Of a stretch of DNA of 64,000 nucleotides, positions 8,656 through 17,533 are shown piece by piece. Position 1 is the first letter of the stretch. Each line of letters starts with the position of its first letter. The stretch comes from Novosphingobium sp. KA1 (GTDB taxonomy: Bacteria > Pseudomonadota > Alphaproteobacteria > Sphingomonadales > Sphingomonadaceae). A program made the position numbers and the translations under genes. The notes under the pieces were generated by a model, which saw only the letters and a program-made list of their open reading frames with translations, was not told where the DNA came from and did not search any database. The stretch is from contig NZ_CP021247.1 of the NCBI RefSeq assembly GCF_017309955.1, positions 1,699,001 through 1,763,000 of the forward strand, written 5' to 3'.

Positions 8656-10383
8656 ATGTCAAAGAGATATCTGTCGAACGAAGATTTCATTCGATACGCC
8701 CTTGACTGCGCGGCAATCGTTGCAACGACAAATTCTGCTGGCGAAATCACATTCGTCAACAAGAAGTTTTGTGAAATAAGTGGGTATAGCAAGGAAGAGT
8801 TGGTTGGTAGCAACCACCGTATCGTGAATTCCGGTGCTCACGGAGAAGATTTCTTTCGCCAGATGTATAGCCAGATTTCAAATGGCTTGAACTGGCATGG
8901 CGAAATCTGCAACCGCCGGAAAGACGGCAGCTTATATTGGGTTGATACGACAATTGTTCCGCATGTCAGCAAGGCAGGAAAAGTCGATGGATATACGGCC
9001 ATCCGCTTTGATATCACTGATCGCAAAACAGTTGAAAAAGAACTTCGATCAGCCAACCAACTGTTAGACGATGTCGCAAATATTGATGCATTAACAGGTA
9101 CGCCCAACAGGCGTAAATTTGGCGAATCGATCGAAAAAATCCTCGCGTCGGCTAATCAAGCTTCACCCCCGTTCTATCTTGGGCTTATGGACGTCGATTC
9201 ATTTAAAGATATTAATGACGCCTTTGGTCATGATATTGGCGATGCCGTAATGCAGGAAATGGCTTCAAGGCTATTGGCATCTGTCGGAGATGAGTGCCTG
9301 ATCGCACGGGTGGGCGGAGATGAGTTTGGCTTCATCCTATCGGGGGTGGATGATGAAAACGCACTAAAGTTTTTTGATGGCATTCTTGATACGATAAGAG
9401 AACCTATTGATCTAGGAAAGTCATCACGTAATTTTCCCGCTAGTCTTGGAGTTGCAAAGTACCCAGATCATGGGTCTACCTACCTATCCCTGTTCAAAGC
9501 GGCAGATATAGCTCTGTATCATGCTAAAAAACTTGGTAAGGATCGCGTGGAATATTTTGATGAGGAGCTAAGATATGCAGTAGATAGGAAGTTCCGCCTC
9601 CTGAGCGGCATCCAAATGGCTATCGAGAATGAGGAATTCAAGCTATTCTATCAGCCTGTAGTGCCTGTGAGATCAACGCTCCCCTTCTCTGTCGAAGCCC
9701 TGTTGCGCTGGCAGCACCCTGTACATGGCGTACTCTCTCCAGACAGCTTCCGCGATGGTTTTGATGATAAACCTACCGCTGCCGCTTTAGGCTTGTACAT
9801 ACTTGAGCAAGTTTTCCGTGACGCAGAAACGCTCAGGGCTGCTGGTGTGGAACTGGGGAAGATCGCCATCAATTTAAGCAATGCGGATTTTCGCACGGAC
9901 CAGTTTATAGAGCGTTTTTTTGAACTCTCTCGTCAAACTGGTATTGCAGCCAATCAGTTTTGCGTTGAGGCGACAGAAGGTATGTTCCTGGGCAGGGACC
10001 ATCAACGTGTGCATCAAAGCCTGCAGCAGTTGCATGATGCTGGAGTTATGGTGGCACTCGATGACTTTGGAACCGGCTATGCCTCGCTAACTCATTTGCG
10101 CCAATTGCCGATTGACCGTATCAAGATTGACAAGAGTTTCGTCGAGCGCATCACGTCTAACTGCGATGACCAATTTATTGTTAAGGGAATAATAGACGTT
10201 TCTCATAAATTGGGAAAGACTGTTGTGGCAGAAGGTGTCGAGAACCTGGATCAGGCTAACTTGCTCATTAAGATGGATTGTGACTTCCTACAGGGATGGT
10301 ATTTCAGCAAGGCGAAGCCCGTAGATATTTTGCCTTCAATATTGGAAGAAATTAGAACCGAGAGGGCTGTTCTGGTTACGTGA
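8656..10383 (+). CDS. PAS-GGDEF-EAL cyclic-di-GMP signalling protein
   Basis: The 575-residue cytosolic protein has a PAS sensor domain (about 15-130, ending in DITDRK), a GGDEF diguanylate cyclase domain (about 145-300) and an EAL phosphodiesterase domain (about 320-570). The cyclase motif is intact (VGGDEFGF), but the RxxD inhibitory site normally five residues before it is absent (SVGDECLIARVGG). The EAL domain keeps VEALLRW, DDFGTGYASL, KIDKSF and AEGVE, so it may be active. No transmembrane segment is present. Its codons are markedly more AT-rich than the backbone, which supports acquisition with the island. No ribosome site of note precedes ATG 8656. Confidence 0.93.
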   Translation: MSKRYLSNEDFIRYALDCAAIVATTNSAGEITFVNKKFCEISGYSKEELVGSNHRIVNSGAHGEDFFRQMYSQISNGLNWHGEICNRRKDGSLYWVDTTIVPHVSKAGKVDGYTAIRFDITDRKTVEKELRSANQLLDDVANIDALTGTPNRRKFGESIEKILASANQASPPFYLGLMDVDSFKDINDAFGHDIGDAVMQEMASRLLASVGDECLIARVGGDEFGFILSGVDDENALKFFDGILDTIREPIDLGKSSRNFPASLGVAKYPDHGSTYLSLFKAADIALYHAKKLGKDRVEYFDEELRYAVDRKFRLLSGIQMAIENEEFKLFYQPVVPVRSTLPFSVEALLRWQHPVHGVLSPDSFRDGFDDKPTAAALGLYILEQVFRDAETLRAAGVELGKIAINLSNADFRTDQFIERFFELSRQTGIAANQFCVEATEGMFLGRDHQRVHQSLQQLHDAGVMVALDDFGTGYASLTHLRQLPIDRIKIDKSFVERITSNCDDQFIVKGIIDVSHKLGKTVVAEGVENLDQANLLIKMDCDFLQGWYFSKAKPVDILPSILEEIRTERAVLVT

Positions 10384-10634
10384 GATGCCCTGCGTACGTT
10401 GCGCGAGGACTGCCAATTGTACGATGAACCAAAGCCAAGCTGATGGAAGAGGAGGTCCGGGTTTTGACCGGGTCGAAATCCGAACTTTCACCGAGCCAAA
10501 GTGCTTTCGGTAGGAAGATGCCCAGTTCGGATTTCGGCACAATCTGGGTATCGCTTGGGCGACCCGGAAGACTGGGTGAATTTCGGCATCAGAGGCCTCG
10601 GAAACCTTGGATTTCTGCCGTTCTATCGCTCGTG

Positions 10635-10679
10635 TTCGTAATGATGGGGTCACGTGTTCGAGTCACGTAAGCGGCACCA
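10635..10679 (+). other. attR: 3' fragment of tRNA-Thr(CGT)
   Basis: The segment folds as the 3' part of a tRNA: anticodon loop TTCGTAA (anticodon CGT), 3' anticodon strand TGATG, a 5-base variable loop, a T-arm with stem ACGTG/CACGT around TTCGAGT, acceptor strand AAGCGGC, discriminator A and CCA at 10677-10679. The bases upstream do not pair with the anticodon stem, and no 5' half exists, so it is not a gene. This is what a tRNA-targeting integrase leaves at the distal end of its element; the complete tRNA-Thr is expected to the left of the window. Confidence 0.8.
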
Positions 10680-10731
10680 CCTTCCTTAAGGTGCTTTTGA
10701 TCTGCCCCCACCGAGTGGACCGATTGGTTTG

Positions 10732-11574
10732 TTAGTGCATTAAGCTCATCACCGCCATATCCGGACGGAGGTGGAGCGAAGCGGAACCGGAGGCCGGATA
10801 TGGCGGTGTCGCCGTTTCTGGTGCCGGCGGTCGGTAGCCCAGGCTGCTGTGAGGGCGAACGGTGTTGTAATGCCGCCGCCATGCCTCGATCAGTACCTTG
10901 GCCTCCGCGAGGCTGTAGAAGATCTCGCCGTTGAGCAGTTCGTCGCGAAGCGACCCGTTGAAGCTTTCGTTATAGCCATTCTCCCATGGTGATCCCGGTG
11001 TGATGTAGAGTGTCTTCACGCCGATCTGGCCCAGCCATTTCTGGACGGCGGTCGCGATAAATTCGCTGCCATTATCGGACCGTATATGTGCAGGCGGACC
11101 GCGCGAGATGAACAGGTCGGCCAGGGCCGCCAGAACATCCTCATGCTTGAGCTGCCGTGCAACGATGAGCGCCAGGCATTCCCTGCTGGCCTCGTCGATG
11201 ATCGTGAGGATGCGGAACTTGCGGCCATCATGCGTCCGCCCCTCGACGAAATCGTAGGCCCAGACATGTCCCGGATATTCGGGCCGCAGGCGGATGCATG
11301 AACCGTCATTGAGCCACAGGCGTCCCCGCTTTGGCTGACGCAGCGGAACCTTCAGCCCCTCACGCCGCCAGATCCGCTCAACCCGTTTATGGTTCACCGT
11401 CCATCCCGCATGGCACAGCAATGCCGTCACCCGGCGATAGCCATAACGGCCATATTGCTTCGCCAAAGCGATGATATCCTCTGTCAGCGCCTGTTCGTCA
11501 TCCGCCCCGCGCGGCACCTTGCGTTGTGTCGATCGATGCTGACCCAGCACCCGGCATATCCGTCGCTCGGACAC
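10732..11574 (-). CDS. IS3-family transposase OrfB (DDE catalytic part)
   Basis: This integrase-core transposase carries the DDE triad in the blocks [14 protein letters not shown] and GYNESFNG, with the usual [11 protein letters not shown] end. The 280 residues from GTG 11574 are not its natural beginning: the frame continues upstream through [15 protein letters not shown] to 11637, where a canonical minus-one slippage heptamer GGGAAAC (11631-11637, minus strand) joins it to OrfA. The translated enzyme is therefore an OrfAB fusion. It appears intact. Confidence 0.92.
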   Translation of the reverse strand: MSERRICRVLGQHRSTQRKVPRGADDEQALTEDIIALAKQYGRYGYRRVTALLCHAGWTVNHKRVERIWRREGLKVPLRQPKRGRLWLNDGSCIRLRPEYPGHVWAYDFVEGRTHDGRKFRILTIIDEASRECLALIVARQLKHEDVLAALADLFISRGPPAHIRSDNGSEFIATAVQKWLGQIGVKTLYITPGSPWENGYNESFNGSLRDELLNGEIFYSLAEAKVLIEAWRRHYNTVRPHSSLGYRPPAPETATPPYPASGSASLHLRPDMAVMSLMH

Positions 11575-11624
11575 CGGAAGCTCTCGTCGTACATGATCGA
11601 TGCAGCGCCGCCGCCGCGCAGGGC

Positions 11625-11903
11625 TCAGAAGTTTCCCTTGGCAGCCTCCTGCAGGATCAGCTTGTCCAGCGTCAGGTCCGAAATCGCCCGGCGAAGACGC
11701 TGGTTCTCTTTCTCCAGATCCTTCATACGCCGCGCCTGGTCCGTCTTCAGGCCGCCATATTCCTTCCGCCAGCGATAATAGGTTTGCTCGCTGACCGCGA
11801 TCCGGCGGCAGGCTTCAGCCGTGCTCGCTCCCTGCGCCAGCACAATCTCAACTTCACGCAGCTTGCCGATAATCTCTTCCGGCTTGTGCTTCTTGCTCGG
11901 CAT
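11625..11903 (-). CDS. IS3-family OrfA (helix-turn-helix, leucine zipper)
   Basis: The 92-residue protein has the transposase helix-turn-helix ([20 protein letters not shown]) and a heptad-repeat coiled coil ([12 protein letters not shown]). It stops at 11625-11627, six bases after the GGGAAAC slippery sequence that feeds ribosomes into OrfB. OrfA alone binds the inverted repeats and regulates transposition in this family. Confidence 0.92.
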   Translation of the reverse strand: MPSKKHKPEEIIGKLREVEIVLAQGASTAEACRRIAVSEQTYYRWRKEYGGLKTDQARRMKDLEKENQRLRRAISDLTLDKLILQEAAKGNF

Positions 11904-12702
11904 TCATCGTCCCTTTCGTGGTCCAGACTATCATAGTCTCTGGGCCACTCAGCGGGGGGCAGGTCAGCACGTGCGTACAGCTCCGGATCACCTGCGGTCA
12001 TCACTTTCAGGATTTGCTTTTTCTCGCGTAGATAGACTCGCGCGAACTCTGGGTCGTGCTCAAAGATCGACGCGCTGTTGCTTATCAGGTCAGCCAGCTT
12101 AACCGTTTGCGCTTCCGCTGAGATCGTACTTAGGCGCATGGCCTCAGCAGCTTTCCGCTGCGCTCGGTTTCCCTCCGTGCATTGGTCGGTCAGCTCGATG
12201 ACCATGTCAGCGACATCAGAACCAAACTCACGCTCCACATCGTACCGTGTCACCAGGGTGTCTTCGATCGTGTCATGAAGTAGCGCGGTAGCTAACATCA
12301 CATCTGTGTGGTGCGCTGCGGTCATTACAATGCCCATCACCTCCACTGGATGGTCGATATATGGCTCCCCAGTGTATTTGCGAACTTGTCCAACGCGACC
12401 ATGGGCTTCAGTGGCGAAAGCCAATGCCCGTTCAACAAGTTCTGGTAAGCTTGACATCTCTCATTCTAAGCACATTGTTCTGCTTATCGCTAACTGAAAG
12501 GGCACTACATTTCCAGGTTTCGACGGATGTCCAGAAGTGCGATCGCTATTTGGGATCGCATTAACATACGGCGGCTATCATGGCTCTTATGTAGGCAATC
12601 GAAAGACGGCTATCGCGGCGGATGTGGCCACCACATAGATGCGTTCCGAATGTCCGGCTTCCTGATTTCGCGCTCCAAAGCGGACCGAGCAGAATATCCC
12701 AA

Positions 12703-12924
12703 TCAAGGTAGCTCGATCAGCCGCCGCAGGGTTCGCATTGGCACCAGAGTGATCGCGCCGACCTTGATGGTCTCGATGTAACCGTCGGCGATCATCTGAT
12801 AGAGCTTCGAGCGTCCGATCCCGGTCAAGCGGCAAGCTTCGGGAATTCGAACCGCCAAGGGTTCCGTCAGCGATTGATTGAGAAGTTCCTTTCCCATCGG
12901 CTCGGTCCGATCTTCATCCATCAT
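12703..12924 (-). CDS. AlpA/excisionase-like helix-turn-helix protein
   Basis: The 73-residue product starts at ATG 12924 behind AAAGGAG. Its C-terminal 50 residues have the MerR-like HTH of the excisionase/AlpA family: VRIPEACRLTGIGRSKLYQM followed by a GYIETIKVG wing and a PMRTLRRLIEL helix. Such proteins bend att sites or activate integrase genes in P4-like elements. No integrase lies beside it, so it may be a relic of a second element near tRNA-Gly(CCC), or belong to the island at the left. Confidence 0.75.
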   Translation of the reverse strand: MMDEDRTEPMGKELLNQSLTEPLAVRIPEACRLTGIGRSKLYQMIADGYIETIKVGAITLVPMRTLRRLIELP

Positions 12925-13406
12925 TTCACTCCTTTGCCTGAGTTGGAGTTCCCAGCCGTCCTTTCGCCTCCACTTCTTGCAGCCTGCTCCGCAACCAGCC
13001 GGACGAAAGCGCACCACCTTTCCCTCTCAGATCGTCCCAAACGCTCGGAAATATGGCTGAATTCTGCCATTCTTGAGCCTCTCCGGTCTAAGAGTGTGTC
13101 AGGCAGTTCCAGGCCATCTTGAGCAAAATGGGGCCACGAAATGGCACCAAAACCTCCTTGAGAGTCCTGCCTTATACGCTTTGTCCCCAGACTTTGCGTT
13201 GCGGCCAGACTTTGCGTTGCGGCCAGACTTTGCGTTGCGGATTGTAGTATCAGTCAGCGCCATGTGGGGGCCGGTGGTGTCGGGGTCTTGCGAGGCCGCC
13301 TAATTAGGCCCCCATCTTGCGCGACTGCTGAAAGCCAGCGATCGCCCTGAAAATAGCGAAAATCAAAGGATTTTTCAATCAACTGCGGCCTGCGCCGGAC
13401 AGGATT
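12925..13406. other. Non-coding region between the HTH gene and tRNA-Gly
   Basis: About 480 bases without a convincing gene. It holds a perfect 18-bp triple repeat (listed separately) and AT-rich sequence close to the 3' end of the tRNA. No direct copy of the tRNA 3' end was found, so it is not a clear att site. Confidence 0.4.
13187..13240. repeat. Three perfect tandem copies of an 18-bp unit
   Basis: The unit CCAGACTTTGCGTTGCGG occurs at 13187-13204, 13205-13222 and 13223-13240 without a mismatch. It is in non-coding DNA between an AlpA-like gene and tRNA-Gly. Possible readings are an iteron-like binding site or a slippage product. Confidence 0.9.
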
Positions 13407-13481
13407 TTGGAGCGGGTGAGGGGAATCGAACCCCCGTATTCAGCTTGGGAAGCTGCTGCTCTACCATTGAGCTACACCCGC
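13407..13481 (-). tRNA. tRNA-Gly (anticodon CCC)
   Basis: The minus strand folds into a full cloverleaf: acceptor GCGGGTG/CACCCGC, D stem GCTC/GAGC, anticodon loop TTCCCAA giving anticodon CCC, T-arm GGGG-TTCGATT-CCCC, discriminator T and an encoded CCA at 13407-13409. The outermost anticodon-stem pair is G-A, as seen in related glycine tRNAs. Confidence 0.95.
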
Positions 13482-13724
13482 ATTCCGGTTGGTCGGCCGG
13501 TTTCCAGACAGGTGTCCCCGCCGGAGCCGCGCATTGCCACGCGGGGCGCCGGTCCGTCAATACGGCGATGCACATCAATTCGCCTCGCGCGATACAATTC
13601 CTCCTCGCTGCCATGGCGCTTTGAACACATGTTCAGCAATTTTCGTTGACTGTGTTTTCGCCGCCCGCCAGCCTGTGCCTGTGAAAGCGGCCGCAAGGTG
13701 CCGCGCGGGTGGAGCGGAGAAGCC

Positions 13725-14477
13725 ATGTCGGGACAGCTTGCAGGAAAGGTCGCGCTTGTTACCGGCGCGTCGTCGGGGATCGGGGCGGCGGCGGCGTTGT
13801 GCCTTGCCGAAGCGGGCGCCCGGGTCGTCGTCTGTGCCCGGCGGACCGCGCGGCTGGCAGGACTGGTCGCGCAGATCGAGGCGGCGGGCGGTGCCGCGCT
13901 GGCGATCCCGGGGGACATGACCCTTGAGGACGATGCGCGCGGCGCGGTCGAGAAGACGGTCGCCGCATTCGGGCGCATCGACATCCTGATCAACTCGGCC
14001 GGGATCATGGAGGCGGGCGGGATCGAGAACTGCGATACCGCGATCTATCGGCGGGTGATCGACATCAACCTGATGGGCACCGTCTACACCAGTGCCGCTG
14101 CCGTGCCGCACATGCTGGCGCAGGGCGGCGGCGACATCATCACCATCTCCTCGCTCGCCGGGCGCAAGGGCGGGCCGATGACCAGTGCCTATTCGGCGAG
14201 CAAGCACGCGGTGAACATGATGACCGACGGCATGCGGCAGGAACTGGGCGGGCGGAACATCCGTGTCACCACGCTGATGCCGGGGGCGACCGAGACGGAA
14301 GTGGCGGATTCGATCAGCGACCCGCGGTGGCGCAGTGCGATCAAGGCCCATGTGAGCAAGGACGGTGCGGTGCAGCCGCGCGACATCGGCGAGGCCGTCG
14401 TCTTTATCCTCGCCATGCCGCGCCGGACCAATATCTCCGAGATCGCGATTCGCCCGACCATCGATACCAGCGCCTGA
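13725..14477 (+). CDS. Short-chain dehydrogenase/reductase (SDR)
   Basis: The 250-residue classical SDR has the nucleotide-binding TGASSGIG near residue 13, NSAG near residue 90, the catalytic Ser in TISSLAG and Y156-xxx-K160 (YSASK). It is cytosolic and NAD(P)-dependent; the substrate is unknown. ATG 13725 follows a GGAGCGGAG ribosome site and fits the family start. A second SDR gene follows after 13 bases, so the two form an operon. Confidence 0.9.
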   Translation: MSGQLAGKVALVTGASSGIGAAAALCLAEAGARVVVCARRTARLAGLVAQIEAAGGAALAIPGDMTLEDDARGAVEKTVAAFGRIDILINSAGIMEAGGIENCDTAIYRRVIDINLMGTVYTSAAAVPHMLAQGGGDIITISSLAGRKGGPMTSAYSASKHAVNMMTDGMRQELGGRNIRVTTLMPGATETEVADSISDPRWRSAIKAHVSKDGAVQPRDIGEAVVFILAMPRRTNISEIAIRPTIDTSA

Positions 14478-14490
14478 GGGGAGTACGATC

Positions 14491-15291
14491 ATGGGAAGAC
14501 TGCAGGACAAGGTCTGCATCATCACCGGCGCGGGGTCGGGCATGGGCCGGGCGATGGCCGAACTGTTCCATGGCGAGGGGGCGCGGCTGGTGCTGGCCGA
14601 CATCTCGGGCAAGCAGGACGACGTGGCGGCTGAACTCGGCGGCGAGGCGCTGGGCGTGCAGTGCGACGTTTCCGATGAGGCTCAGGTGCAGGCGATGGTC
14701 GGCGCCGCGCAGGAGCGTTTCGGCCGGCTCGACGTGCTGTGCAACAATGCCGGGTTCGGCGGGGCGATGGCGCCGCTGCACAGGCAGTCGCTGGAGACAT
14801 GGGACCGGGTCCATGCCACCAATTTGCGCGGTGCGTTCCTCGGCATGAAATACGGTATCATCGCCATGCTGGAGAGCGGCGGCGGGGCGATCGTGAACAC
14901 GACGTCGGCGTCGGGCGTGGTCGGCTGGAAGCATCATGCGGTCTATGGCGCTGCCAAGGCGGGGGTGAACCAGCTGACGAGGGCGGCGGCCCTCGACTAT
15001 TCGGACCGGGGCATCCGGGTGAACGCGATCGCGCCCGGCACGGTGTGGACCGGGCTGGTGGAAGCCTCGAAGATCCATGCCGAGCCGCCGGCGGAATTCC
15101 CGGTGCTGGCGGGCATCCCGATGGGGCGCTGGGGGCTGGCAAGGGACATCGCCCAGGCGGCGCTTTATCTCGCCAGCGACGAGGCGGCTTACGTGACCGG
15201 TGTGGTGCTGCCGGTCGACGGCGGCTACTCGATCGGCTTTTCGGGCATGGGGGCCGAGCGACCGGGGATCGCCAGCGCGGATCCGGCCTGA
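14491..15291 (+). CDS. Short-chain dehydrogenase/reductase (SDR), second of pair
   Basis: The 266-residue protein carries TGAGSGMG near the N-terminus, the NAD-type Asp at the end of strand 2 (VLADIS), NNAG, the catalytic Ser in NTTSASG and Y152-xxx-K156 (YGAAK), and ends with the common PVDGGYS block. ATG 14491 is preceded by GGGGAG. The Asp in VLADIS favours NAD over NADP. It is cotranscribed with the preceding SDR; two successive alcohol or sterol-type oxidations are possible but not shown by the sequence. Confidence 0.9.
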   Translation: MGRLQDKVCIITGAGSGMGRAMAELFHGEGARLVLADISGKQDDVAAELGGEALGVQCDVSDEAQVQAMVGAAQERFGRLDVLCNNAGFGGAMAPLHRQSLETWDRVHATNLRGAFLGMKYGIIAMLESGGGAIVNTTSASGVVGWKHHAVYGAAKAGVNQLTRAAALDYSDRGIRVNAIAPGTVWTGLVEASKIHAEPPAEFPVLAGIPMGRWGLARDIAQAALYLASDEAAYVTGVVLPVDGGYSIGFSGMGAERPGIASADPA

Positions 15292-15392
15292 TCGGATCGG
15301 GGGGCTTCGACAGGCTCGCCATGTGCGGGTGGGGAGGGAAGGGCGGTTTTGGGTGGCTAGCAGCCGTTCGGCGTCGGTGATAGCTTGGGCTA

Positions 15393-15869
15393 ATGGCCGA
15401 CCGCTACGAGCCCACTTCTAACTTTCTGAAGGCGGTGATCGCTGAGGAGGTGCCGCTTTCCGGCACAGCCTTCGCCGACGCGAACATGCGGCAGCTAGTC
15501 GCGATGACGCAAGACGGTGACCTCTCTAATCGTGACTGGGCGACGATGCTTTTGGCATCAGAAGAAGCCGATACGCCCGAAATCCGGGAGGCACTGTTGT
15601 CAGCCGCCAACGATGAAAATGACGTCGTAAGAGCGGAGGCGCTACTCGGTCTAGCCAAGCGCGATCGGACGCTGGCGCTGCCATTCGTTCTGAAAGCACT
15701 ATCGGGCGAACAGGCGAGCGTGCCCGTGTTCGAGGCCGCCGAGTTGATCGCTGATCCCGTTCTGGTGGAGGTGCTCCGACCTTGGACTGAGCCATCGGAT
15801 GATGTGTGGCTCGATCAGCTCATCCTGAACGCCTTGGTAGCCTGCGAAAAAGGCACTCAAACCGCTTAG
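15393..15869 (+). CDS. HEAT-repeat-like hypothetical protein
   Basis: The 158-residue protein is made of short paired helices with recurring Leu/Ala patterns and Asp at helix caps (DNDVVRAEALLGLAKR-type units), as in HEAT or PBS-lyase repeats. Such small repeat proteins act in protein-protein contacts. It has no signal peptide. No neighbour suggests a role: the SDR pair is upstream on the same strand and an unrelated reductase is convergent. Confidence 0.6.
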   Translation: MADRYEPTSNFLKAVIAEEVPLSGTAFADANMRQLVAMTQDGDLSNRDWATMLLASEEADTPEIREALLSAANDENDVVRAEALLGLAKRDRTLALPFVLKALSGEQASVPVFEAAELIADPVLVEVLRPWTEPSDDVWLDQLILNALVACEKGTQTA

Positions 15870-16350
15870 TTGATGGATGTCCGCAACGGGGCACAAACCG
15901 AACTCTCGAACGAGACCACGCGGCGTGATAGGCGCGGCATCGATCCGTTTCCTCACCCCGCCTTTCGGCCCATTCCCTCCGGTGAGGATCCGCATCGGGG
16001 CCGCCGCGAGTTCCCCCCGGATTCGCGGCAAGGCCATGGATGCGTGGCGGATCGATGCCGCGTTCCGGCGGTGCCGGAGAGCTGGAAATCCAGCCTGACC
16101 GGAACACTGGAACGAACCCGCCAGTTCGCGCCAGAACGGTTCGCCAAGAACCTGTCCCGATCGAAACGCTTTTGCTGTCCTCGGCCCATGCCTCCCTGAG
16201 AGCAATGGCCGGGGGAAATCCGGGGCGGGTGGTTCACGGCGCCCGCCCCGGATAGCGCCCTTATCGCACCTTGCACGGCTGAAAAGCGTGAGCCAGATCA
16301 CGCTCCGGCGGGCAATCGGGTCTCCTTTGATCGGGCCTCCTTTTACGGGA
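15870..16350. other. Non-coding region between convergent genes
   Basis: About 480 bases between the stops of the HEAT-like gene and the aldo/keto reductase. Long open frames exist on both strands, but their predicted products are Arg/Pro-rich without any domain pattern, as expected for high-GC non-coding DNA. No RNA gene or clear repeat was seen. Confidence 0.45.
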
Positions 16351-17415
16351 TCAGCGGCGGGTTTCGACGGTGACGCCGCCGGTCATGATCGTTTCGGCGG
16401 CTCCGGTCAGCACGTCCATCGGGAAAACCGGTGCCGCCGCGCTCACGGCATCGAGGCGGGCGAGGTGCTCGGCAGGCAGGGTCACCTCCAGCGCGCCGAG
16501 GTTGTCCTCAAGCTGGGCCGGGGTGCGTGCGCCCAGCACCGGGGCGGCGACATCGGGATGGGCGAGCAGCCAGGCCAGCGCCACTTGCGCCGCGGTGCAG
16601 CCGATCTCCCGCGCCACGTCGGCGGTCGCGGCCGCGACGGCGAGAGTGCGCTCGCTCAGCCGCCCGGTCGCGAGGTTGATCGCCTTGCGCGAGGTCATGG
16701 CCGCGTCCGCAGGGGCGGCAAGGTCGGCATCGCCGTACTTGCCGGTCAGCACCCCGCCGCCCAGCGGTGACCAGGGGCAGACGCCGAGCCCCATCTCGCG
16801 CGCCATCGGGATCAGTTCGCGCTCGACCGTGCGCTCGATCAGGTTGTGCTGGATCTGCAAGGCGCAGAACGGCGTCCAGCCCCGCAGTTCGGCGATCGCC
16901 TGCATGCGGCTGGCCTGCCATGCCGGGGTATCGGAAAGGCCGATGTAGAGCACCTTGCCGCTGCGCACGAGATCGTCGAAGGCACGCAGGATCTCGTCCA
17001 CCGGCGTGCGGAAGTCCCACATGTGGAGGTAGAGCAGGTCGATCCATTCGGTCTGCATCCGCGTCAGCGAGGCCTCGACCGAGCGCACCATGTTGCGCCG
17101 TGAATTGCCTGCGGCATTGGGATCGCCGGGGCTGGTGCTGAGCGAATACTTGGTGGAGATCACCAGCCTCTCGCGCCGGTTGCCGAGGATCTGGCCCAGC
17201 AGCCGTTCGGAGCCGCCCATCTGGCCGTAGAAGTCGGCCGTATCGACGAAGTTGCCGCCGCGATCGGCATAGATGTCGATCATGCGTGCCGCTTCCTCGT
17301 CGCTTGAACCCCAGGCGCCGGGACCGACGCCGAAGGTCATGGTGCCGAGGCAGAGCGGCGAGACGCGCAGGCCCGAACGGCCAAGCAGGCGGTAATGATC
17401 GAGTTGGGTCGGCAC
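16351..17415 (-). CDS. Aldo/keto reductase
   Basis: The 354-residue NADPH-dependent oxidoreductase has a TIM-barrel fold with the catalytic tetrad visible as Asp and Tyr in DTADFYG, Lys in STKYS and His in LYLHMWD. GLSDTPAW and a C-terminal LGARTPAQLEDN block (cofactor phosphate site) are typical of the YghZ/AKR subgroup. It starts at GTG 17415 with AAAGGAG about 10 bases upstream. Physiological substrate unknown. It is divergent from the aminotransferase gene across 118 bases. Confidence 0.92.
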   Translation of the reverse strand: MPTQLDHYRLLGRSGLRVSPLCLGTMTFGVGPGAWGSSDEEAARMIDIYADRGGNFVDTADFYGQMGGSERLLGQILGNRRERLVISTKYSLSTSPGDPNAAGNSRRNMVRSVEASLTRMQTEWIDLLYLHMWDFRTPVDEILRAFDDLVRSGKVLYIGLSDTPAWQASRMQAIAELRGWTPFCALQIQHNLIERTVERELIPMAREMGLGVCPWSPLGGGVLTGKYGDADLAAPADAAMTSRKAINLATGRLSERTLAVAAATADVAREIGCTAAQVALAWLLAHPDVAAPVLGARTPAQLEDNLGALEVTLPAEHLARLDAVSAAAPVFPMDVLTGAAETIMTGGVTVETRR

Positions 17416-17533
17416 GGGGGCGCTCTCCTTTGCCGCCTGTCTGGCGGCTACCGGGAGGCGCGGCCAGACAGGCGGGGCAGGCCTGCGGCCAGAGGCAAGC
17501 GGGATTGCCTGCGGGGCCTTCGCGGCCTAGCAG

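Larger units (their letters stand above)
10698..11966. mobile_element. IS3-family insertion sequence, IS407-like
   Basis: The element is about 1.27 kb, encodes OrfA and OrfB on the minus strand, and has imperfect terminal inverted repeats: TGATCTGCCCCCACCGAGTG at the left and, read inward from the right, TGACCTGCCCCCCGCTGAGT. These match the TGACCTGCCCC ends of the IS407 group. Family members normally make 4-base target duplications, but the bases touching these ends differ (CTTT and GCAC); a GTGC lies 4 bases outside each end. It has cut the HD hydrolase gene next to the island's attR. Confidence 0.9.
10686..12457 (-). pseudogene. MESH1-like HD-domain (p)ppGpp hydrolase gene, 3' end displaced by the IS
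   Basis: The gene starts at ATG 12457 and codes for an HD-domain protein like the RelA/SpoT-type small alarmone hydrolases (MESH1), which remove pyrophosphate from (p)ppGpp. The metal-binding blocks YIDHP, LLHDTIEDT and a later KLADLISN are intact over about 165 residues. At 11966 the frame enters the IS and would run on for about 70 foreign residues. The flank on the other side of the IS supplies an in-frame TAA at 10686-10688, so the original protein ended only a few residues after ELYARA. The HD core is complete, so some activity may remain. Confidence 0.75.

Noticed and set aside
10635..10679. A functional tRNA gene
   Set aside because: Only the part from the anticodon loop to CCA is present; the acceptor 5' strand, D arm and 5' anticodon strand are missing.
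13187..13240. CRISPR array
   Set aside because: The 18-bp units are directly adjacent with no spacers, and no cas gene is present in the window.
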